This document shows, piece by piece, positions 12,887-23,612 of a stretch of 64,000 bases of DNA; position 1 is the stretch's first letter, and each line of letters begins with the position of its first letter. The stretch is from positions 22,670,467 through 22,734,466 of the forward strand of contig NC_134529.1 in assembly GCF_027942865.1 (NCBI RefSeq), in the 5' to 3' direction. The stretch comes from Odontesthes bonariensis (taxonomy: Eukaryota > Chordata > Actinopteri > Atheriniformes > Atherinopsidae). The notes beneath the pieces are model-generated. The model made no database searches and had not been told where the DNA came from. It was given only the letters and a program-made list of their open reading frames with translations. A program made the translations under genes and the position numbers.

Positions 12887-14469
12887 TTACATGCCAGTGG
12901 GGTTGTTGATCTTGCCCATGAAGAGGATACTTTCAGCGGGGTTCTCCAGAATGAAAACCAAGAAGGGCCTGTCAACTGTGACTGTCTCTGGGGTACTCAA
13001 CACTCTTAACTCAAAGATGTTTGTCGCTGAGGCTTCTGTTCCCATCTCAGTGACGCTCAGCGTAGCCTTGTGGGATGCCTGTGGAACAAAAGGAAGAGGC
13101 AGTCAGAGGCTGGGTTGAAAAAAGATAAAAGTGTCTTTTTCTGGATCTTTGGCATTATGCTTACAGTGCGTAGAAGGCAAAGTCACGTCTTTACAAAGAC
13201 CAAAAAAACCTCAAAAAGTTTGCCTACCTTTGAGATTTTTATCTTGACCATGTCAGATATGCCTGAGAAATCTGCAGTGTCCTCGAAAGCCATGGTCATG
13301 CCCATTTCTTTCAACGTGTCATCCAGGGAGGCATCAGTGGAGATGGAAAATTTTGGCAAGTCCAGAGCCACGTAGCTGAGAAACACAGAACACCTCACAA
13401 ATGTTTTCCAGTGGTTGTATTGCTCAGTACATAGCCTAACATATGGAATCCTCTTCAATAATTACACTAAATAAGTAGTTTTTTATGAACCATACCTATC
13501 AGTGACTGAATGTTGCCAGTGCCTGATGGAGTTCTTGTCTATGTGGCTCTCCACCTCATTAATCTTGCCTTCTTCAGGCAGGACAATCATCATAGAGGTG
13601 CTGCTCTTGTAGGGGAGTATGATGACTGTGGAGTGTCTGCCACGGTCTTTGTAGATTTTGTAAAACCCTGTTCTTGACAACATGTCCACCTTAACTTTGG
13701 TGGTGTTATTCACATGGAAATTTCTTTTGTGTGTCAGCTCATTCTCAAAAGGATGCTTCCACTGTCCTGTATGAAACATATGTTTTTAAATGTTGCAATA
13801 TGATCTGCAGTCATTATGCATCATACATGTGGCTTGGACAGTAAGACACAGACTTGCAACTGCTTGTTTACCTCCAAAGTAGACATAGTTGATCAGCACC
13901 ATAACCGTCTCGGGGTGCAAGGTCTTCACCATATCTTTGATCTTGTCCTGGGTTTTATTTGCAATGTATGAGTTGATTTCAGCTGCAGCGTCATTGGGTT
14001 TGGAGAAATTGACGTTGAAGATCTCACCAAAGTAGTAGTGGCTGACATCACTTTGGAATGTCTCCAGAGGATTAAAGCAGGAGTGCAGCGCCACAATGTT
14101 GCCAACATCCAGCTGCTGGTTCTCCTGGCTGTGCCCATGCATGCGGAAAAGATGCTCATAGGCTTCGTTGACCTGTGTCTGGCTTAGGGTGCTGTAGCCC
14201 AAGCTGTTGAACAGCTGGCCGTGGGTTTCACCACGGGCTCCTATAGACAGCATGGACAAGGCGGTCGAGATGCCAAGTGGTGAGTAGAAGATGTTTTCTC
14301 CAGCAGCAGCTTTGGCATTCAAAGTTTTGTAGAGGGCAAAGGCAAAGTCAGCATTAGGAGAAGACAGCAGGTGGTTGCTATGCTGTCCTTGTTCAGAGTG
14401 ATGGTGGTCAGCCGTGGCAACAGCCGACAGCATGGCTGCTTGTAAACAGCAAACAAAGATACCATGCAT
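12887..14469 (-). CDS. Alpha-1-antitrypsin-like serpin (clade A), predicted P1 Leu
   Basis: A secreted serine-protease inhibitor of the SERPINA1 type. There are four coding exons on the minus strand: 13872-14469, 13496-13766, 13228-13375 and 12887-13078 (598, 271, 148 and 192 bp). They join in frame to 402 residues. The 271- and 148-bp exons have the same lengths and phases as in human SERPINA1. A signal peptide of about 20 residues is followed by a His-containing N-terminus (DHHHSEQGQHSN), then the serpin core beginning NADFAFALYK. The hinge GTEASATN is inhibitory in character. Aligning the reactive loop with human SERPINA1 puts P1-P1' at Leu-Ser (ELRVL|S), so chymotrypsin- or elastase-like targets are more likely than an exact copy of SERPINA1. 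N-glycosylation sequons NFS, NKT and NNT are present. A 5' untranslated exon ends at 14791 and its acceptor is just before 14479. A variant poly(A) signal ATTAAA lies at 12723-12728. Confidence 0.93.
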
Positions 14470-14790
14470 CCTTCACAATCTGCCAATATGAAAAGAACGA
14501 TGAGTCTAATCACAAAAAACTCAAAATAGCATTTGATAATGAATAAAATAACTTGTTTTTTTAATTATGTAGTTATATAAGAATACTGAAAAAGTCAATG
14601 ACTAATGATAAAATATCACAAGTATCTGCTTTTATCTCTCATATTATTATTATTTGCATTATATGAATCAAAAACAGTTTTTGTCACCAAAGGCTCACTT
14701 CTAAAATTCTATGCAGTCACTCATCTCCTAAAAAGTAAGTCCCTTTAATCAAAACATCAAATTCACATTCCAGTGAAGGTTGATGCTTAC

Positions 14791-14884
14791 CATTAACGTC
14801 CTCGTTGGTAAAGTGTGCTAGACACTCCATTATTATATTCAGCAAGTCAGAGAGAGACTGCTGGCAGTTTAGTTAAACATTAAC
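14791..14884 (-). promoter_or_regulatory. Serpin promoter: HNF1-like site, TATA-like box, 5'UTR exon
   Basis: On the minus strand the sequence at 14872-14884 reads GTTAATGTTTAAC, one mismatch from the HNF1 consensus GTTAATNATTAAC. About 33 bp downstream lies an AT-rich TATA-like stretch (14831-14839). The short untranslated exon ends with a good donor (gtaagc) at 14790. Human SERPINA1 is driven in liver by HNF1, so liver expression is a reasonable inference. The same layout recurs at 20.3-20.4 kb. Confidence 0.65.
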
Positions 14885-16781
14885 AAGAACAAGCCCCCCC
14901 TTCTATCCTGGCATAACTCCCTACAACACAAACCACGGAACTGAATCAGTAAGAGTAAAGAGCTGTGAGTAAGTCACGGTGTTTCTGGAAAAAGGACTGC
15001 ATACGCACATGCATGCAGAGGTCATTTCGTAATTCTTAGACTAAATCAGACGGACATCAGTGAGCTTTGATGAAAATATGAAGCAACTAATTCCAGTCTG
15101 ACATTTTAAATCATTTCCGATTCAAACCCCTTGTGGGAAAAGACACCGTGACCTTTTATCCACTTCGAGAATTAATTGGCTTTGTAAATAATAGCAACAG
15201 TCGGTAAGACCAATCCTGATTGTGATATTGATTTAAAATTGTAGGAGGAAACAACATATAGAATACAGTATAATGGGTACAAATGTCGGTCGAATATGAT
15301 CTATTTAGGCTTGAGAGATTTCTCTGTACCCAAATGGTCATTGATAATTGGTTTTCTTTCACTTAAAACAGAGAAACTGTTTATCATTAATCATCTCCCC
15401 AACTTGCTAAAATCAATGTGTCATTTCTAAAGATTTGAGGCCATATGTACAAGAATCCTAACACAACTAAAACCTCCCTCAATTTGCTCAAGCTTTCTGT
15501 CACATGCACTTGCTCCACTGGGCATCATTTAAGTTCTAATGGCAAGCTGTCATAACATTTAATAACGATATTCAGATTTCCGTAATTTACTTACTGATGA
15601 AAATGAACATGTCAGACATGTCTGCAATGATATTACTAGACATTACAAGAAAATTCTAAATTCCCTCTGAAACATCCATGAGAATATTTGTTATTGTCCA
15701 GAACAATCTGCATTTGCAGTAGAATCCCTCCGAGGAAATTCCAGATACTAACCAATATAAAACCCCAGTTTGAAAAAAAAAGGTTGTGTGCAGTATATTT
15801 TTGGGCATTATGGCCTTTAATTACAGCTGGTGGACAGAGAGAGAGGGAGAAGGCATGCAGCAAAGGGCCAAAGACCAGGACTCAAACCCAATCATGGCCC
15901 TGTTGTGCGCCTGTTCAATCAGTTGAGCTTTATGGCATCCCGGCATGGCCACGTTCACCACTGTGTGACACCACCTCTTCTTTAAAGAACAGTCTATAAA
16001 CATCTGGGAATCAAGGAGACTAGTTGCTGGACCTCTGATTGTTACCCCATTCTTTTGTCAAACAGGATTTCTAGCTACTTGACAGTCCAGATCTTTTCTG
16101 TCATTTTTTGCAATTCATGATTCCCCAAATGTTTTCAGTTGGCAAGCCAGTGCAGCACTCAGACTCTTCCACTATAAAGCCATGCTTATGTACCTTTCAG
16201 CATTTATGGTTCCTTTCCAGATGTAGACATTGCCAGTTAGGCAATAATAGGTAGTGGCACTAATACATCCCCATACCAACAGATGTGCAAGCTTTTGAAC
16301 TGAGCACTGATAACATGCTGGATGGTCCCTCTCCTCTTTAGTTCATAGGATTCATGTTTTTCGAAATTAATTTCAAATTGTCTGACCACTGAACAGATTT
16401 ACACTTTTGAAATGAGATTTGTCCCAAACAGGAATATTTCTGGTTGATATGGCTTCTCTTTGCATGATGGAGCTTTAACCTGCATTTGTGGATGGCACAG
16501 TGAACTGTCGATGACTTCTGGAAGTGTTTCTGTGCCCATGGAGGGATTTTCATGACAGAACCATACTAGTTTATAATACAGTGCTGCCTGAGGGCTTGAA
16601 GATCATATTGATTTTTGTCCATGTCCCTTTGCTCACAGAGATGTCTACAGAATTTTCTGATAAGATTGTCCACGATGGAATAGTCAAAGCCAAAAGTTTG
16701 CATCAACAAATTGTGGCGGAATTATTTGCAGATTGCGGAACATCTGCCTATCATTACCTCTGAGAAACTCTGCCTCTTTAA

Positions 16782-17168
16782 CCCTTTAGAACACACCCCC
16801 TTTTTCAAACTTCATTTGCGAAATTGACATACCCAACTTGAAAGTAGCAGAGATCCCACATGGTTGTAGATACATGCATGTACTTGGTACCATTGGAAAG
16901 GTAACACTTCCAGGTTTATGCCTGAAGTGTCAATTGCATTGTTTTCAGTTGCAAATACCATGGCGTCACATACAGAGAAGATCACACTACTGTTAGTGCT
17001 GTGGAGAGTTTTGTTCTTCGTGGTTGGGCTCAAACGATAGCTGACGGTTTCAGCTTTCAAACGGTATGCGCCATTACAATTATATGTTTGTATGACATCA
17101 ATTTCGTTAAAAATTTGTAAACAAAATGGCGTCAGCGTCCCGTTCACGGGACAGTGTGTGTTAAGAGG
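16782..17168. mobile_element. piggyBac-like MITE with TTAA target duplication
   Basis: A 387-bp element flanked by TTAA on both sides (16778-16781, 17169-17172). Its ends are inverted: ccctttagaacacac at the left and gtgtgtgttaagagg at the right. TTAA targets with CCC/CCY termini fit the piggyBac superfamily. It has no transposase. It was inserted into the older Tc1-like copy: removing it rejoins 'ctctgcctctttaa' with 'ggtgctctttttatacccaa', the usual continuous sequence of that family. Confidence 0.75.
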
Positions 17169-17336
17169 TTAAGGTGCTCTTTTTATACCCAATTATGTTA
17201 ATGACCTGTTGCCAATAAAACTAATTAATTGCAACATGTTTTTCAGCTGTTTCTTTTTAGAACCACTTACTTTTTCAGCCTTTTGTTGTCCTCTTCTTAG
17301 TTTCTTGTGACATGTTGTTATCAAAGGTAAGATAAT

Positions 17337-17425
17337 ATCCATCCATCCATCCATCCATTTTCTATGCCTGATTATTCCAATTTAGGATCTAGAAGGGGGC
17401 TGAAGTCTATCCCAGGTGGTAAACT
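17337..17425 (+). repeat. (CCAT)n-headed fish interspersed repeat fragment
   Basis: It begins with ccatccatccatccat followed by tttctatgcctgatta and later a gggggctgaagtctatcccag-like stretch, a pattern found throughout fish genomes. A second copy of its start lies at the very end of the window (63957-64000). Confidence 0.6.
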
Positions 17426-18272
17426 AATATTATTTCATGAAATAGTAAAATGTCGCACTTTCACCATCTAATATCATTTATATGTTGTATTGTTAATAAA
17501 GGATTGGTTTGTAAAGTTTGCAAATAAATGCATTCTATTTTTATTTACAATTCTCTTTTTTGGAACTGGTGTTGTAATTGTTGCTAATCCTGTTTTTTTT
17601 TTCATTACTTTGATTGAGATTATGACCACTGACAACTGTACAATAATATCTTGAATAGGTTTTTCCTTCGGTAAGAATTTTCTTGCAGATATTCAGTATA
17701 AATTCGGGGGTGTTCATCTTTTTGCTGTTATTATTCAATGTTAAAACGAGAAAAGAAGCTCCAGTGCCAGCTATTATTGTGTGGTGAATGATGGGCTCCT
17801 CAGAATCTAAGAATTGTGTGCCCTGTTTCATTCATTTTGCATTTTTTTCTATTTTGGGATTGTAAATCATATCAGGCTCAGGCTGAAAAATCAAAACACG
17901 TAAAAGGGCTGTTGTTCATGGCAAGTCTTTATTTCACTTCACAGTGAACTCTGTTGAAACAGCAACAGTACAATAACAAGCGATGTTTTAGTAATAAATT
18001 CTATCACACAGAGTTGGGATATAATCTACAATGACAGATATAGATATTTATAAATCGTGCCAGGTGACAGATGGTATTAAATGTCTCATAAAGACAAATG
18101 AATAGACAGACATCTCTGTTAAAATTAATCTATCCACTTAGTCATCATTTATTTGATGCTCCTAATATAATGGTAACACCTCGATAACAATTTCAGATAT
18201 TGAGGTAATATATCCTTAGGTTACTAAAACCTACTGAAAATGTGACAGCTGTGTGTGACTCTCTGGACATCT

Positions 18273-20033
18273 TTACATGGCAGTGGGGTCGTTAATCTTG
18301 CCCATGAAGAGGAAGCTCTTTGTCGAGTGCTCCATGATGAAGACCATGAAGGGTCTGTTGAGAGTCACAACATCTGGCATACTCATGGGCATGATTTCCA
18401 AGGTAGTGCCGGCTGCTGCCTCTGTCCCAGTTTCGTCCACGCTCAGCACAGCCTTGTGAGACACCTGTAAAGGGAAGCAGTTGACAACAGTCAGTTTTGA
18501 GTTGGATTCAGTGTCTTAAATACAGTGCATGCTACAAGCCAGAGAGTCCTTGCAGCATCGCTGAAGTCTTGTTAGCTGGTCCTACCTTTGAGACTTTTAA
18601 CTTGATCTCCTCAGACATGCCAGAAAGATCAGCATTGTCTCCAAAAGCATCTGTCACACCTAGTTCTTTCAGAGTTTCATCCAGAGAGGCATCGGCAGAG
18701 ATGGAGAATTTCGGCATGAAGAGATTCACGCTACTGTGGAACAAAATAGCATCAGTTATGTCAGTTAAGCTGCCTTCTTTTTATAGGTTATTTATGCTTT
18801 TGAAAGCTCAAAGTATGTCACATCATTCTTTGCCCATACTATGAATGCACGATTGTGACACACATTCGGACCATAAGGCTGACGATTCAAAGGAAATCAG
18901 AATTCCTCTTACTTCTTGTAGAGCGAATCATGCCAGTGGCTGATGTATCCCTTGTTGATGTAGCCCTCCACTTCACTCATCTTCCCTTCATCAGGCAGGA
19001 CAATCATCATGGAGGTGTTGCCCTTGTATGGCAGCATGAGGACGGTGGTGTGGTTGTCATTGTCCTGATAGTAGTCGAAGCGACCCATCTTCTTCATCAT
19101 GTCCACCTGAACTTTGGTGGACTCATCCACGTTGAATTCCTCCTTTGTTGTCAAGTTAGCATCGAAGGGTTTCACCCACTGTCCTGTGCGAGACAATAGA
19201 GGAGGTAGATGAGAGTAAAGTTTGTGTTAAAATATTGCAGTTATTATTAAGATATCTTTATTCTGGTTTATTTCACATTCCAAGCACACTTTTCCTTAAA
19301 AACCTTAAATAGGATAATGAAATGTGCATGTACAGTGGTATGTGGTGTCTTTTTGTAATCATCTAAAAGCTGCCAATCTGCATGTACTGTCTGTCCTCCA
19401 CAAGGATGTTTGTGTCCTACCTCTAAAATAGACATAGTTGATCAGCACCATAGCCATCGCGGGATCCAAGTCCTTCACCAGATCCTTGATCTTATCTTGG
19501 GTTTTACTCGCAATGTGGCTGTTGATGTCAGCTGCAGCCTTATCGGGTTCAGCAAAGTTGACATTGATGGTCTCACCAGAGTAGTGTTTCTTCATATCTT
19601 TCAGGAACTCTTCCATAGGATTAAAACCAGTACGCACGGCGACAATGTCGCCAACATCCAGCTGCTGGTTCTCCTGGCTGTGACCAAGCATGTGTAAAAG
19701 ATGCTCATAGGCTTCATTGACCTGCGTCTGGCTCAAGCCACTGTAGCCCAAACTGTTAAAAATCTGGCTTTGGGTTTCACCACGGGCTCCTACAGACAGC
19801 ATGGACAGAGCAGTGGAGATGCCAAGTGGCGAGTAGAAGATGTTCTTTCCAGCAGCAGCCTTGGCATTCAGATTTTTGTAGAGGGCGAAGGCAAAGTCAG
19901 CATTAGGAGAGACCAGCCTGTGGCAGGCCATCTCTTCGTCCTCATGGCTGTGATCGTGGCCGTGGTGGTGATCTGCCAAAGCTACAGCCAGCAGAAAGGC
20001 TGCCAGAGCACAACTAGCAAAGATACCACGCAT
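18273..20033 (-). CDS. serpina1: Alpha-1-antitrypsin homologue (serpin clade A), predicted P1 Met
   Basis: A secreted plasma serpin. Four coding exons lie on the minus strand at 19421-20033, 18913-19183, 18586-18733 and 18273-18464 (613, 271, 148 and 192 bp), giving 407 residues. I chose the ATG at 20033 because a splice acceptor lies at 20043-20044 just upstream and MRGIFASCALAAFLLAVALA is a good signal peptide. The next in-frame ATG upstream lies beyond that acceptor. The mature N-terminus is His/acid-rich (DHHHGHDHSHEDEE). The inhibitory hinge GTEAAAGTT is intact, and the loop reads LEIMPM|SMPD, so P1-P1' is Met-Ser as in human alpha-1-antitrypsin, which inhibits neutrophil elastase. The C-terminus FLFMGKINDPTAM is canonical. 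It is a tandem duplicate of the gene at 12.9-14.5 kb. A poly(A) signal AATAAA lies at 17928-17933. Confidence 0.95.
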
Positions 20034-20312
20034 CTTCAGAGCCTGTGCAGGGAAAAACAAGGTTGCTCGGCTCAACCATAGTGGTCATAGATGTATTTTT
20101 GTTAGAAACAAAAAAAAACTAATCACGGTACATTACCATTTCGAAATAAACAGGACTCATCCATACCACTTTGCTTATCTTTGTAATTTCTGAATTTGAT
20201 CACTACGCCTTCAGAGCTTTACCTCCAAATCCATTTTTTCAATTAAATCAACTTTTCAAAGGACTATGCAGACCATATTGTTACACATATTTTTGTCGGG
20301 TGTTGTGCTTAC

Positions 20313-20409
20313 CTTTCCTGTCCTCTTTGCTGCAGAAGAGTTGTCGGAGCCTTCCCAATTTTATACGGGAGCTCAGAGAAACAGCTGACAGTTTGGTCAA
20401 AGATTAACC
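20313..20409 (-). promoter_or_regulatory. serpina1 promoter: TATA box, HNF1-like site, 5'UTR exon
   Basis: The minus strand has TATAAAA at 20359-20365 and, about 30 bp upstream of it, GTTAATCTTTGAC at 20396-20408, which matches the HNF1 consensus at all but two fixed positions. Transcription should start near 20330-20336. The first, untranslated exon ends at 20313 with a strong donor (gtaagc). This is the same arrangement as at 14.79-14.88 kb. Confidence 0.7.
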
Positions 20410-23400
20410 ACGACCAGTCCCTCTTCTCTGTCCTATGCAATAAGATATCTGACAGGTCTATCTGCACTGATGCAACACAACTCACTCAGCATAAAAAACA
20501 AGCAAAAAAACAGCAATGGTTAATTATCAGCTTTAAAAGAAATGTATTTAAATGCATTTGTTTTAGTGATGTAGCGTCACGCTCACAGTATTTATATGGT
20601 TAAAACAAATTAGTTTGAAATTACAGGCCTCTCAGTGTGCCGGTCAACTGGAATAAACCAGTCTGTGTTTTCGTCCTACTTCTCACATGAAATCCACTCT
20701 GAATAGCATGCACAGGAATCCAGTTAATATGACATTACTGAGTATTGTGCTCTCATCATAATATAAGTATTAATATGAAGGTAAAGCTACTAAATGTGGC
20801 ATAGAGTATTTCCCAATATCAGAAAATGTTGAGGCCTAAGTAACATTTAAGTTTATTTTAAAGTCCCCTTCTGCTAAAATTCATGTTGTTAAGCATGTTA
20901 TTGTGCCTATAAGATCTTTTTTTTCTGTATTACTCAATATATAATGAGCAAAATCAGCCATCAATGCCATGGCTGGGGGTTTCTGCTATGATTCTATAGA
21001 TCCCCAACTACAGTCTCAGAAAGGTGAGGTCAGACAGCCTCTATGTTCTCCGCAGAAGATTGGAGGAACCAATCCTGACTACAAGCGGGTGGGACTGTGC
21101 AACTGTTTGGCATGTGCTGTGAGGAATCAATGAGATAAGGAAGGTAGCCAAGCTATAAAGAGAAGTTATGCAGCAGGGAGCCGGGACTTGGCCCAACCGC
21201 ACAAGAGTCAGCCGCTCCTGGCATTAAGAGACATGGTCGGGGCCAGATCAGCATTTTCATAGATCCTAATTCTCCGACTGCGGAAAAAGTTATACCTTTC
21301 ATACCTTAGTCATACATAAGCAATTTTAAGGGCATGAGAATTTTTCACATCAGAAACTTTGAAGTTTACAATTGTAAAATGTGATTCAATTAATGGTAAA
21401 GCCTGATTGAAGCACAGTTGTGTGAGACATCAGATCTTTTGCTTTTATTTCCAGTCACAGAAGGTCAAAATCAACTCCTATTTACACAGCTTGAAAAGAA
21501 GATAGACATGAAAGAGGATTTACCAGTGACACGACTGGAGGTTGTGTTCTATTTAGGCACAGAGCCTCAAAGGAGAAAGGGGGATATCAGTATGCATTTG
21601 CATTCTGCTTTCTGCCTGCCACCCTTTACATTAGTTTCAAGACTGTCCCTCTGATCTAATAGAATTCGGATTTTATAACCACAATGTCCTCTGACAAAGT
21701 CATTGCTGGGGTAACTTACAGACAGCTTCTTTCCAGCGATATCATCTATATTTCTATGTACGATAATCTTGAAAATTTTCTCTCACAATCCAAAAACCTC
21801 TAAACGCACTAAATGGAACATATTATGCATGTGCAGGCTCATAGTCACTGTTTTGATGGAGCTTCTTGCGATGCAGAACTTAGGGTGTTTTCTTTTTAAA
21901 GGTTTTTTCGGGTTGTTGCTAGTCACTGAGAGAGCATGAAAAGTAGTCCAATGTTCTGTAAGAAAAATGAATATGTGGTCTGAGAGCACGTGGAAAGCAT
22001 GACTTTTGTGAGTCTCAGTGTTTGATACTTGGGAGCCTTGTTAAATACTATAGAATAAGATTGCAAGTCAAAGATTTTTGTCAGTCTGGTGTGTGCTAGT
22101 CTGAGCTTGGTTTGCTGTGTGACCTAGAGTTAGCTCTCATACAAGGTAAATCATAGGGTAATAACACACTTAATGGGCTGTTGAGTGTTATTTGTGTCCA
22201 CATTTACTGTTCATTTGCATGGTAGATCAAAGCTGTAGGACGTTCTGAAATAAGACACGCCCCACAGAAGAGAGGGGTCTATTGAAGTCAAGTTACATAC
22301 TTTATGCCCCAAAACCAGCTGCAATAAAAAGAGCGGTAAATTCTTAGCTTAAAAGGGAAGTGACGTTATGTCTCTTTATGCTATTTTGACCAAAGTGTGT
22401 CACAGACTTTGTAGAAAGGCCTCAGCAAATTATGTCAGCTTGCGTAAAAAGGGTGTAATATGTCTCCTTTAATCAATGTCAAAAGGAACATTTCTGTTTA
22501 CCCACTATTTCATGTCAAATATGACTACTGTGAAAAAGGTCTATTAATGTTTCCATGAAAGTAGGTTGAAGGCTACAGGGTAGTCAGTCTCGTAACAGAA
22601 ATTTGAACTTTTACGTAAACACGTTTAAGTTCACAGTTTGTTGTTTGCCGATAGTAGTTTGCCCTGCCTGTGATGCATAAACCAACATTCAAAGGTAGAA
22701 TATGTAATTACTTGACTATCATAATAATGGTGCAAAATGTCTGGCAATCTGGCCATTGAGGATGCTGCTCTTGGTTGTTCATGTTAAAAAACGATAAACG
22801 GTTGCATAAACAATGATTCAACAAGCTTGAAGAGGTGCTGAAACTTTGCCTGTTGTCTCATTTCTGCACATGTATACCGGGGCTTGGTTGCTGCATTTCT
22901 TCCTCTATTTCTTCTGGGGTACTTCAGACTCCGCACATGGCTCAAAGACCTGTGGTTTCCATGAATCAGTGGGAGACTTCCTGATTAATAGGCTGACATT
23001 TCTGTTACTTGTGATAGATCCACCGTCCTTTTAATCAAAGTATCCTCTATTCATCATCTCTTCAGTGAGGTAAATATCAATGTGATATCTCAACAAGGCA
23101 GGCTGACTGAGGTGAAAATGAGCTAATCTCCCAGAGCTTTTTAAAATATGAGACTATTTCATGAGCTTTTTTTTTCTCTCTCTCTTTGTGTTGCCAAATA
23201 AGCCGAGATCCTCTTGCAAAGCAATTTTCCAATAATTGCAAAAGACGATAAAGAGATGTTGGAGGAGGAAATGGGTTTCAGAGTGCGGAAAAAAAGACAA
23301 CAGAGAAAATAGTTTTGTAATGGAAGAAAGTGTTTTATGTTTTTGTAAGAAAAGCAGCGATTCAGGCACAGGGATAAATTGCTGCCATTTAAATTGCTTT

Positions 23401-23612
23401 TGATCATTTTGTGAAAATGAAGAAATAAACTTTGATTTATCTTGTAATGTGTGGAAGACAAAATGCACTAACTTCTGTAAAGTGAAGACTCCCCCTTTAA
23501 GACTCCCCTTTTTTAGTATATGCTATACTATTGGAACAAAGTCAAACCAAAGTTGTCCTGTTATGTAAGTGAATGCAATGTTACATCAACTGAAAAAGGC
23601 AAAAACACTTGT
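20410..23612. other. Intergenic DNA between two serpin genes, no gene seen
   Basis: Open frames are short, with no serpin-like exons or other domains. The stretch is AT-rich unique-looking DNA. I see no complete mobile element, although fragments too old to recognise are likely. Confidence 0.55.

Larger units (their letters stand above)
16030..17578 (-). mobile_element. Decayed Tc1/mariner-like transposon, interrupted by a piggyBac-type MITE
   Basis: The minus strand carries remnants of a Tc1-family transposase. At 16338-16553 the frame includes WAQKHFQKSS, CRLKLHHAKRSHIN and WSDN, which correspond to the WAQEHF, CKLKLYHAKK and WSDESKFE blocks of fish Tc1-like transposases. The 3' side in window orientation (17170-17578) has the characteristic noncoding part and ends ttggaactggtgttgta, a terminal-repeat sequence also seen near 1200-1250. 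The left terminal repeat was not found. Frames are broken in many places and part of the coding region is gone. A TTAA-flanked element (16782-17168) and a CCAT-repeat fragment (17337-17425) lie within it. Confidence 0.75.

Noticed and set aside
18255-18470. Plus-strand frames opposite the last serpin exon
   Set aside because: Shadows of the minus-strand serpina1 exon, whose homology is unambiguous.
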